A DNA stretch of 64,000 nt from Pseudomonas alcaligenes (lineage in GTDB: Bacteria; Pseudomonadota; Gammaproteobacteria; Pseudomonadales; Pseudomonadaceae). Of the stretch, positions 15,842-23,075 are shown piece after piece; the first letter of the stretch is position 1, and each line of letters starts with the position of its first letter. The notes under the pieces were generated by a model. The model saw nothing but the letters and a program-made list of their open reading frames with translations. It searched no databases and was not told the DNA's origin. The DNA lies in assembly GCF_041729615.1 (NCBI RefSeq), contig NZ_CP154874.1, positions 1,617,001 through 1,681,000 of the forward strand, written 5' to 3'. The translations under genes and the position numbers were made by a program.

Positions 15842-17481
15842 ACATCGCTCCTCGGCGGCACACGCAATTCGTCATAGGCCGGCGCGCTGGTGAGGCGCTC
15901 ATCCCACACCGCGCGACCGATGGTGAAATGGTAAAGGCTTTGCCAGCGGCTGTCGGCCAGTTCCAGCAATTCGTGCACCTGATCGTCGAAGAAACAGCCG
16001 ATGCCGGTGCCGGACAGCCCCGCTGCCTCGGCCTCCAGGTACAGCAGCTGGCCGATCTGCCCGCACTCCCAGTACAGCCGCGGGTAGTGCCAGGCGCCAG
16101 CGGCCAGCGCCGCATCGAAGCGCGCCAGCATGGCCAGGGCCACGCAGCCGTCGCTGGCGATGTCCTGGCCGCAGGAGAGGAAGCCGGCCAGGCCGCGGGC
16201 ATCGCCCTGCAGCAGGCGGTACAGCGGCAGCTCCTGATGCACGCGTTGCCAGCTGAAATCGCCGCGCAGCCCCTGCGGCTGGGGCTGGCCGTCACAACGC
16301 GCCAGCCAGTACAGCCCCGGCTGTAGCCCCTGCACGCGGTGGACGAACAGCAGCAGATCGACCCGCGCCGGCTCGCCGCTCAGCGCGAAGGGCACCGGCG
16401 AATTTTCCGGCAACAGGCGCCGCAGCCAGGCGAACAGCAGCTCGGCCTGGATACCGGAGCGACCATCGAAGGCCTGGGCGCTGCGCCGCCGGTGCAGGAT
16501 CGGGCGCAGCGGCAGGCCGGGATTGTCGCTGCCGCTGTGCCCGCTCGGCGTCTGCCAGCTCAGGGCCGGCAAGGCCGGTGCCCGACACAGCCCATGCACC
16601 CGCGCCAGCTCCGGCCACTCGCGGTACTGGCGCGACAGGCGATTGGGCGCGCCATGCAGCTCCAGCGCCGCCAGCCCGCGCAGCAGCGCTTCGGGCAGGG
16701 CGAACTCTTCCTCTTGTGCAGGGCCTATCCCGGCCGGACCGATCCCGGCCGGACCGATCCACAGCAGGCAGTCGCCATGTTCGGCCTCGTGGAAGCCCTC
16801 GCGCTCCAGCCCCAGCAGGCCATCCAGGCGTGCCTCGGCCACCCCGCGCAGCAGGCGCACCTGCCAACCCTGGATCGCCGCGGCGATACCCACACAGGCC
16901 AGGGCATGGCCGAGGTCGTGCTGGCAGTAGCGATAGGCACGCTCGCCGTACTTCCAGGCCTCGCGCCAGGGAATGCTGGCCAGGCCGAGCAGGAAGCCGC
17001 CATTCGGCAAGGCCGCCGCCAACTGTTCGGCCAGCGCTGTCGGCAGCTCGGCGCGCACCTCCAGTTCGTGCGCATCCGCTGCGTAGTGCACCAGCAGCCC
17101 CGCCTCCTCGAGGCTGCCCGGCGGCAACAGCAGATAGGCCTCGGTCGGGTGCAGGTTGCCGGACGAGGGATTGACCCGCAGCGCCCAGCGGTTGCCGCCG
17201 GCTTCCTTCCAGGCCGACAGGGCCAGGCTGTCGTACAGCAGTTGCGAAAGGCTGGCGCGATCGAGCGGCTGCGGCGCGCCGATGGGGCCGGCGAAGGGCG
17301 CGTCGTAGCCTGGCGTCTCCTCCAGCGGGCGCTGCCACAGCTCGATCAGGCGCGCCCCGGTATAGCGGCGGAAGGGGGCCGGCTGGGTCGCCCAGTCCAG
17401 GTGACCGGGTCCCGGCGCATAGGCGTTCGGCGCATGCTTGCTCAGCGCGTGATAGGCGCGCACCTGCCGTTCAGCGTCCAT
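15838..17481 (-). CDS. SagB/ThcOx-like flavin oxidoreductase with two nitroreductase-type halves
   Basis: This 547-residue protein appears to contain two nitroreductase-fold domains. The N-terminal half (about residues 60-240) holds LSAWKEAGGNRWALRVNPSS and later HDLGHALACVGIAAAIQGW. The C-terminal half (about 320-535) holds PILHRRRSAQAFDGR, LGYWL-like packing segments and ECGQIGQLLYLEAEAAGLSG. SagB proteins use FMN to oxidise azoline rings in ribosomal peptides, but no YcaO or precursor peptide gene was seen nearby, so another oxidoreductase role is more likely. A short tandem repeat lies in the linker. It overlaps the GNAT gene by 11 bases and tesB by four. Confidence 0.8.
   Translation of the reverse strand: MDAERQVRAYHALSKHAPNAYAPGPGHLDWATQPAPFRRYTGARLIELWQRPLEETPGYDAPFAGPIGAPQPLDRASLSQLLYDSLALSAWKEAGGNRWALRVNPSSGNLHPTEAYLLLPPGSLEEAGLLVHYAADAHELEVRAELPTALAEQLAAALPNGGFLLGLASIPWREAWKYGERAYRYCQHDLGHALACVGIAAAIQGWQVRLLRGVAEARLDGLLGLEREGFHEAEHGDCLLWIGPAGIGPAGIGPAQEEEFALPEALLRGLAALELHGAPNRLSRQYREWPELARVHGLCRAPALPALSWQTPSGHSGSDNPGLPLRPILHRRRSAQAFDGRSGIQAELLFAWLRRLLPENSPVPFALSGEPARVDLLLFVHRVQGLQPGLYWLARCDGQPQPQGLRGDFSWQRVHQELPLYRLLQGDARGLAGFLSCGQDIASDGCVALAMLARFDAALAAGAWHYPRLYWECGQIGQLLYLEAEAAGLSGTGIGCFFDDQVHELLELADSRWQSLYHFTIGRAVWDERLTSAPAYDELRVPPRSDV
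16731..16760. repeat. In-frame 15-base tandem duplication
   Basis: Two perfect adjacent copies of a 15-base unit (16731-16745 and 16746-16760) encode repeated GPAGI in the linker of the SagB-like protein. The length is a multiple of three, so the frame is kept. A degenerate third unit may precede them. This looks like recent slippage. Confidence 0.85.
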
Positions 17482-18025
17482 GCCAGTCCTCCCGGCTGAT
17501 GCGATAGAGCAGGTGCGGTCGCAGCGGATGCCCCTCGGGCAGAAGCGGATGTTCGAAGTCGCCGGCCGCATCGCGGCGCATGCCCAGACGCTGCATCACG
17601 CCCCAGGAACGCTGGTTGGCCGGCACGGTGAAGGACACCACTTCATCCAGCTGTAAGTCCTCGAAGGCGAACTGCAGCGCACGCCGCGCCGCCTCCAGGG
17701 CATAACCCTGGCCCCAGTAGGGTCGAGCCAGGCGCCAACCGATCTCCACCGCCGGCACGAAGGGCGCTTCGAAGCGGACCCTCGCCAGACCGGTAAAGCC
17801 GACGAAGGCAGCGTCCTCGCACCGCTGCAGCGCCCAGAAGGTGAAGCCATGCTCGGCCTGGTGCGCCATCAGCCGGGCGAGCAGCTCGGCGCTGCCGACG
17901 CGATCCAGGGTCGCGGGGAAATGCGCCATCACCTCGGGGTCGGCGCACAGCTGCGCCAGGGCGTCGAGATCGTCCTCGCGCCAGGGGCGCAGGATCAGGC
18001 GTTCGCTGCTCAGGGTTGTGCTCAT
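17471..18025 (-). CDS. GNAT N-acetyltransferase (RimJ/RimL-like)
   Basis: This 184-residue protein fits the RimJ/RimL branch. It has SERLILRPWREDDLDALAQL at the start, VEIGWRLARPYWGQGYALEA (the acetyl-CoA-binding motif A region) near residues 92-111 and VPANQRSWGVMQRLGMRRD near 135-153. Members acetylate protein N-termini or small amines; the target cannot be told. It is the first gene of the chain GNAT - SagB-like - tesB - HAD and is divergent from the deacetylase gene, only 32 bases apart, so an acetylation/deacetylation pairing is possible but unproven. Confidence 0.9.
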   Translation of the reverse strand: MSTTLSSERLILRPWREDDLDALAQLCADPEVMAHFPATLDRVGSAELLARLMAHQAEHGFTFWALQRCEDAAFVGFTGLARVRFEAPFVPAVEIGWRLARPYWGQGYALEAARRALQFAFEDLQLDEVVSFTVPANQRSWGVMQRLGMRRDAAGDFEHPLLPEGHPLRPHLLYRISREDWHGR

Positions 18026-18057
18026 ATACTGGCGCTCGAATTCGTGAGTTGTTCATT

Positions 18058-18969
18058 ATGCTGCCGCTGGTCTACCACGACGACTACAGCCCGCCCTTCC
18101 CGGCCAACCACCGCTTCCCCATGGAGAAGTTCCGCCTGCTGCGCGACCACCTGGTGGACAGCGGCCTGGTGAGCGACGCCGAGCTGCATCGCCCCGAGAT
18201 CTGCCCGCCGGACGTGCTCGCCCTGGCCCACTGCCCGGTCTATATCGAGCGCTTCGCCAGCGGCGAGCTGACCTACCAGGAGCAGCGCCGCCTCGGCCTG
18301 CCCTGGAGCGAGCCGCTGGCCCGGCGCACCGTGCGCGCGGTCGGCGGCTCGCTGTTGGCCGCCGAGCTGGCACTCGACCACGGCATCGCCTGCCATCTGG
18401 CCGGCGGCACCCACCACGCGCATTTCGACGAGGCCTCCGGCTTCTGCATCTTCAACGACCTGGCCGTGGTCGCCCGCTACCTGCTGGAGAGCGGGCGCGC
18501 CGGCCGGGTGCTGATCTACGACTGCGACGTGCACCAGGGCGACGGCACCGCGCGCCTGCTGGAGAACGTACCGGACGCCATCACCGTATCCCTGCACTGC
18601 GAGAAAAACTTCCCGGCGCGCAAGGCCAGAAGCGACTGGGACATCGGCCTGCCGATCGGCATGGGCGACGCCGACTACCTCAAGGTGGTGCACGACAGCC
18701 TGGGCTACCTGCTGGCCCTGTACCAGCCCGATATCGTCCTCTACGACGGCGGCGTCGACGTGCACAAGGACGACGCCCTTGGCTATCTGCAACTGACCGA
18801 CGCCGGCATCGCCGCCCGCGACGAAGCGGTGTTCCGTCATTGCCTGGAGCGCGACATCCCGGTGGTCGGCCTGATCGGCGGCGGCTACGACAAGGACCGC
18901 GCCGTCCTCGCCCGCCGCCACGGCATCCTCCATCACAGCGCGGCGCGGGTGTTGGCAAGCCTGACCTAA
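18058..18969 (+). CDS. Histone deacetylase-superfamily amidohydrolase
   Basis: This 303-residue protein is a class IV-like bacterial member of the arginase/deacetylase fold. It keeps the metal and catalytic motifs: HLAGGTHHAHFDEASGFC with the paired catalytic His, VLIYDCDVHQGDGTA with the zinc ligands Asp and His, and LYDGGVDVHKDDALG followed by GLIGGGYDKD. The enzyme would remove acetyl or similar acyl groups from amines such as acetyl-lysine or acetylpolyamines. The ATG at 18058 starts directly before the conserved LVYHDDY motif. It is divergent from the GNAT gene. Confidence 0.93.
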   Translation: MLPLVYHDDYSPPFPANHRFPMEKFRLLRDHLVDSGLVSDAELHRPEICPPDVLALAHCPVYIERFASGELTYQEQRRLGLPWSEPLARRTVRAVGGSLLAAELALDHGIACHLAGGTHHAHFDEASGFCIFNDLAVVARYLLESGRAGRVLIYDCDVHQGDGTARLLENVPDAITVSLHCEKNFPARKARSDWDIGLPIGMGDADYLKVVHDSLGYLLALYQPDIVLYDGGVDVHKDDALGYLQLTDAGIAARDEAVFRHCLERDIPVVGLIGGGYDKDRAVLARRHGILHHSAARVLASLT

Positions 18970-18999
18970 ACTTCCTGCTCCGAACCTGCGGGAGCGCTT

Positions 19000-20043
19000 A
19001 TGGAAACCACCCGCCAAGGACCACCGAAGGCCTGGTATCTGGGCGCGGACCTCACCGACCGCTATGCCAAGGGGCGGCGCCCCATCGATGTCTGCGGACT
19101 CACCCCAGACGCGGCCGGCCAACTTCACGCCGAATTCTGGCAATGGAATTGGGATGCTCCAGAACTCCCAGTGCAGGTCGACTCGTTATTGCCAGAGTTG
19201 CGCGGCGCCAGGCTCACCCTGATCGATGGCCCACAGGCCCTGGCGCTGCCGGGCCAGACCATGCGCGACTGTGAACGCAAACTCGCCGCCGCCGGTAAGA
19301 CTCCCGACGCTCCGCCCGGCAGCGGTCCCTATGCCGGGTTCGTCCGTTCCTCGCTGGAGCTCTTTGCCGCCCTGGCCCATGCCGGATTGCGCCCGAATAC
19401 GCCGATTGCCGAGACCTATCCGGGAGCGGTGTGGAAACGACTCGGCACCGGACTGGCCAAGAAATCGTCGCATGATGGACGGCGGCAACGCCGTGAGTTG
19501 CTGGAGCGCATGGGTGTGCGCGGACTCACGGAGCTGCCCAGCCACGACCGCCTGGATGCCTGCCTCTGCGCCCTGCTGGCGGCCGCCCATCACCGCCCCC
19601 GGCCCGGGCTTGCAACCGTCTGGTCAGGCTTACCCCTGCAGCAGGACTCGGGCGGCAGCCTGCGCGAAGGGCAGATCCTGACCGTCTGCACCACGGGAGA
19701 ATCGAGCATGACGCACGCCGAAAACGACAACGCCCAAATGCTGCTGGATGAACTCATCGCCTCGTATCGAGCCGGATCGCCACGACTCCACACCTACAAG
19801 GGCGCCTACCAGTTGCTCTTCGGCCACTCTCCGCAGCCCTGGTCGCAGGGCCACGCGATGAGGGTGCTTGCCCTCGCCAAGGCCACGACCCCGAGGACAC
19901 TGGAGGGGCTCGGTCAGGTCCAGTTGGATTGCTTCATAGTGGCGGCCAAAAGCAAGCGTCCAGGGCAAGGGCACTGGGGCCTGCAGATCTATGACGAAAA
20001 ACAGTGGCTCCAAGCCTTTCACGACGCCGAGCTACTGAGCTGA
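19000..20043 (+). CDS. DUF429 protein with an unknown C-terminal extension
   Basis: The 347-residue frame has two parts. Residues 1-200 match DUF429, a predicted RNase H-like nuclease family: WYLGADLTDRYAKGRRP, a LTLIDGPQALALPGQTMRDC motif, IAETYPGAVWKRLG and the C-terminal SHDRLDACLCALLAAAH. Residues 237-347 match nothing I recognise, and are joined by a linker that reads like intergenic DNA. An internal ATG at 19708 with a GGGAGA site 7 bases upstream could start a separate 111-residue protein in the same frame. So this is either a true fusion or two genes joined by loss of a stop. Base composition is somewhat lower in GC than the neighbours. Confidence 0.75.
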   Translation: METTRQGPPKAWYLGADLTDRYAKGRRPIDVCGLTPDAAGQLHAEFWQWNWDAPELPVQVDSLLPELRGARLTLIDGPQALALPGQTMRDCERKLAAAGKTPDAPPGSGPYAGFVRSSLELFAALAHAGLRPNTPIAETYPGAVWKRLGTGLAKKSSHDGRRQRRELLERMGVRGLTELPSHDRLDACLCALLAAAHHRPRPGLATVWSGLPLQQDSGGSLREGQILTVCTTGESSMTHAENDNAQMLLDELIASYRAGSPRLHTYKGAYQLLFGHSPQPWSQGHAMRVLALAKATTPRTLEGLGQVQLDCFIVAAKSKRPGQGHWGLQIYDEKQWLQAFHDAELLS

Positions 20044-20101
20044 TCGACCCGCGGGTGGCTCGGGTAGAATGCCGGCCCACTCCCCCTAGCCGCGAATCGC
20101 C

Positions 20102-21349
20102 ATGCCCATCGACAGCACGTCCTCCGCTCCCCTGGTCGCCATTATCGGCGGCGGTCCCGCCGGGCTGATGGCCGCCGAGGTGCTGGCCGCCGGTGGCGTG
20201 CGGGTCGAGCTGTTCGACGCCATGCCTTCGGTCGGGCGCAAGTTCCTGCTGGCCGGGGTCGGCGGCATGAACATCACCCATTCGGAGGCCAAGGCGCCCT
20301 TCCTGTCGCGCTACCGCGAGCGCGAGCCGGAGATCGCCGCGCTGCTGGCGGACTTCGATGCCGAAGCCCTGCGCGCCTGGATTCACGGCCTGGGCATCGA
20401 CACCTTTGTCGGCACCTCCGGCCGGGTGTTTCCCACCGACATGAAGGCCGCGCCACTGCTGCGCGCCTGGCTCAAGCGCCTGCGCGAGGCCGGCGTGGCC
20501 ATCCATACCCGCAGCCGCTGGCTGGGCTGGGACGAGGCCGGCGCGCTGCGCATCGCCACGCCCGAGGGCGAGCGCCAGCTGCAGGCCGATGCCTGTGTGC
20601 TGGCCCTGGGCGGCGGCAGCTGGGCACGGCTCGGCTCGGACGGCGCCTGGGCGCCGCTGCTGCAGCAGCGCGGAGTCGAGGTGTCGCCGTTGCGCCCGGC
20701 CAACTGCGGCTTCGAGGTGGCCGGCTGGAGCGAGCACCTGCGCGGCAAGTTCGCCGGGGCGCCGCTGAAGAACGTCACCCTGGCGCTGGACGGCGAGGCG
20801 CCGCGACGTGGCGAGTTCGTCCTCACCGAGCACGGCATCGAGGGCAGCCTGGTCTATGCGCTGTCCGCCACCATCCGCCAGCGCATCGAGCAGAGCGGCA
20901 GCGCGCGGGTCTATCTGGATCTGCAGCCGGATCGCACGATCGAGAAAGTGGAGGCGTTGCTCAACAAGCCGCGCGGCTCGGCCTCCATGGCCAAGCATCT
21001 ACACCGCCAGCTCGGCCTGGACGGCGCGAGGGCCGCGCTGCTGCGCGAGCTGACCAGCAGCGAGGATTTCGCCGACATGAGCCGTCTGGCCCGGGCGATC
21101 AAGGCGTTGCCGATCGAACTGCTGCACCCCCGCCCGCTGGACGAGGCGATCTCCAGCGCCGGCGGCGTGACCTTCGCGGCGCTGGACCACAACCTGATGC
21201 TGCGCGCCCTGCCCGGCACCTTCTGCGCCGGCGAAATGCTCGACTGGGAGGCGCCCACCGGCGGCTACCTGCTCACCGTCTGCTTTGCCAGCGGCCGCGT
21301 AGCCGGGCTGGGCGCACTGCAGTGGTTGCGCCAGCGCGGTGCTCTGTAA
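20102..21349 (+). CDS. TIGR03862/YhiN-like flavoprotein (NAD(P)/FAD-dependent oxidoreductase)
   Basis: This 415-residue protein has an N-terminal dinucleotide fold VAIIGGGPAGLMAAEVLAAG (residues 11-30), then the family's VGRKFLLAGVGGMNITHSE motif near 45-60, and a C-terminal FAD motif GTFCAGEMLDWEAPTGGYLL followed by CFASGRVAGL. These are marks of the HI0933/YhiN family, in the pseudomonad subgroup with length near 410. The substrate is unknown; members bind FAD and are thought to be dehydrogenases. It is a single-gene unit, preceded by a short 58-base gap after the DUF429 gene. Confidence 0.9.
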   Translation: MPIDSTSSAPLVAIIGGGPAGLMAAEVLAAGGVRVELFDAMPSVGRKFLLAGVGGMNITHSEAKAPFLSRYREREPEIAALLADFDAEALRAWIHGLGIDTFVGTSGRVFPTDMKAAPLLRAWLKRLREAGVAIHTRSRWLGWDEAGALRIATPEGERQLQADACVLALGGGSWARLGSDGAWAPLLQQRGVEVSPLRPANCGFEVAGWSEHLRGKFAGAPLKNVTLALDGEAPRRGEFVLTEHGIEGSLVYALSATIRQRIEQSGSARVYLDLQPDRTIEKVEALLNKPRGSASMAKHLHRQLGLDGARAALLRELTSSEDFADMSRLARAIKALPIELLHPRPLDEAISSAGGVTFAALDHNLMLRALPGTFCAGEMLDWEAPTGGYLLTVCFASGRVAGLGALQWLRQRGAL

Positions 21350-21403
21350 CCCGCCGACTAGAGGCTCGACACCAGCCACGAGCCCTTTAGGACAGTCAGT
21401 GCA

Positions 21404-21928
21404 TCACTCCCGCGGCAATAAAGGCAGCAATTCACCAGCCGGCAGCATGAGGGTGTTGGAGAAGTAAGCACGATAGCCATAGGCAGTCATCACTACCTTG
21501 CACGGCACGGTCGCACGCCCGGCCAGAGCCTCATTGAAGCGCCGCTGATCGATGAAGCGCTCCGAGCGCCCCTCATCCGTGGTTTCCGAGAAATGCAGGC
21601 TGGAGCGGTAGAGGAAACGCCCCTGCTCCTGACCGACTAGCTCCACCGTGCCAGAGCCAAACAGCGGAATCACATGATCCATGGCAAACACCGGCTCGCG
21701 CTTCAGGGAGCAGCTTAGCGACTGGCCAATCTTGCCGCTGCCATCCAGGCGCGAATAGACCTCGTCAAGATCAAGATCGGAAGCGAAGAACAGGTTGAAG
21801 CTGATGCGCCCGGCGTCGGGCTCTGCGCGCAGGTAGGCGAGGTTGGCGATCGGCTGATGATGGTCCTTCATGCAGGCCGAGCAGCTCAGCGCGATCAGCA
21901 GCGCAGCCGCGATCCTTGTCAGGCTCAT
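21404..21928 (-). CDS. Lipoprotein of unknown family, coupled to a small upstream ORF
   Basis: This 174-residue protein has a clear lipoprotein signal (MSLTRIAAALLIALSCSAC, lipidated Cys at about residue 19). The mature part is beta-rich, with RISFNLFFASDLDLDEVYSRL and later VELVGQEQGRFLYRSSLHFSE. I do not recognise the family. GC is lower than in neighbouring core genes. Its ATG at 21928 overlaps the stop of a 47-residue ORF (ATGA), so it depends on that ORF for translation. The pairing of a broken or short upstream gene with a small lipoprotein resembles an effector remnant with its immunity lipoprotein, but that is speculation. Confidence 0.65.
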   Translation of the reverse strand: MSLTRIAAALLIALSCSACMKDHHQPIANLAYLRAEPDAGRISFNLFFASDLDLDEVYSRLDGSGKIGQSLSCSLKREPVFAMDHVIPLFGSGTVELVGQEQGRFLYRSSLHFSETTDEGRSERFIDQRRFNEALAGRATVPCKVVMTAYGYRAYFSNTLMLPAGELLPLLPRE

Positions 21929-22068
21929 GGCCCCAGATACTCCTGAATAGAGCGTTTCACATAGTCGTACGGCGAATACCCCTCGGGCATCATGACGCTG
22001 AACATGCGCCCTGCGTCGTAGTGATGGATATCGGCGACTAAGGCGCCTTCCCGGCGCACTGGCCGCAT
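21925..22068 (-). CDS. 47-residue ORF, possibly the 3' remnant of a larger gene
   Basis: From the ATG at 22068 the frame encodes 47 residues, starting MRPVRREGALVAD and ending SIQEYLGP. It is too short for most gene finders. It contains an acidic, aromatic segment (MPEGYSPYDYVKR) typical of the end of a globular protein rather than of a random frame. Its stop overlaps the lipoprotein start. It may be a real leader protein or the leftover C-terminus of a gene whose front has been deleted. No family recognised. Confidence 0.4.
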   Translation of the reverse strand: MRPVRREGALVADIHHYDAGRMFSVMMPEGYSPYDYVKRSIQEYLGP

Positions 22069-22160
22069 TATGCCCCCGCCCAACAAGAGGTTCCGCGTAA
22101 TGGGTCATCAGTTTTGCGACATGCGTGTTGGCGACGTGCGCGTTTGCGAAATGCAGCCTG

Positions 22161-23075
22161 TCAGCCCACCGCCGGCAGCGGCGCCTCCAACGGCGTCACC
22201 GTCACCCGCACGTCCGGATCGTGGCTGCCGCCGCCGAGTATTACCCCGCGCAGCGGCGAGACATCGGCGAAGTCGCGGCCCCAGCCGAGGGTGATGTGTT
22301 CCAGGTTGGGCAGCAGGTTGTTGGTCGGGTCGAAGTCGACCCAGCCGTGGCGCGGGCAGTACAGCGAGATCCAGGCGTGCGAGGCATCGGCGCCGATCAG
22401 GCGAGGCTGGCCGGGTGGTGGCTGGGTCAGCAGGTAGCCGCTGACATAGCGCGCGGCCAGGCCCTGCGAGCGCAGGCAGGCGAGCATCAGGTGGGCGAAG
22501 TCCTGGCACACGCCGCGGCGCTGTTCCAGCACCTGCACCAGCGGCGTCGCCACCTGGGTGGCGGCGGCATCGAAGGTGAATTCGCGGAAGATCTTCTGCA
22601 TCAGCAACTGCGCCGCACGCAGCAGGGGACGGCCAGGCGCGAAGCAGTCGGCGGCGTAGTCGGCGAACAGCCGCTTGAGGTGCACGTAGGGCGACTGGAA
22701 GCGGTAGCGCGCGGCCTCCAGCAGCTCCGGGGCCAGCGGCTGGCCGGAGTAGCCGAGCGCCGCTACCACGCTTTCCCAGGCCGGCGAGTCGTCCAGCACC
22801 AGGCTGTAGCGGGCCAGGACCTCGACGCGCAGGCTGGCGATCACGCGCAACTGCTCGTGCGGGCGTTCGAAGACCAGGCGGGTCAGCGGATTGCCAAACG
22901 TATCGAGGCCGTCCTGGCGCGCGGTCGGCTGCGGGGTGACGGTCAGGTGCCGCTCCTGGCACAGCTGCCGGGCGCAGTCGCGCGGCCACAGGTGGGCCAG
23001 CTGCTGGGCCAGGGACACCGGCGCCGAGTAGCGGTAGTGGGTATCGTGCAGGACTTGGTACAGGGCGCGTTTCAT
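22161..23075 (-). CDS. Transglutaminase-like protein, short form
   Basis: This 304-residue protein has the bacterial transglutaminase N-terminal region (VLHDTHYRYSAPVSLAQQLAH) and a papain-like core with the full triad: Cys in RRGVCQDFAHL, His in ASHAWISLY and Asp in WVDFDPTNN. It ends in LGWGRDFADVSPLRGVILGG, a common ending in this family. It is the last gene of a three-gene unit with the ATP-grasp/alpha-E protein (four-base overlap) and the long transglutaminase. Such enzymes probably act as peptidases or amide ligases on an unknown peptide. No signal peptide was seen. Confidence 0.9.
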   Translation of the reverse strand: MKRALYQVLHDTHYRYSAPVSLAQQLAHLWPRDCARQLCQERHLTVTPQPTARQDGLDTFGNPLTRLVFERPHEQLRVIASLRVEVLARYSLVLDDSPAWESVVAALGYSGQPLAPELLEAARYRFQSPYVHLKRLFADYAADCFAPGRPLLRAAQLLMQKIFREFTFDAAATQVATPLVQVLEQRRGVCQDFAHLMLACLRSQGLAARYVSGYLLTQPPPGQPRLIGADASHAWISLYCPRHGWVDFDPTNNLLPNLEHITLGWGRDFADVSPLRGVILGGGSHDPDVRVTVTPLEAPLPAVG

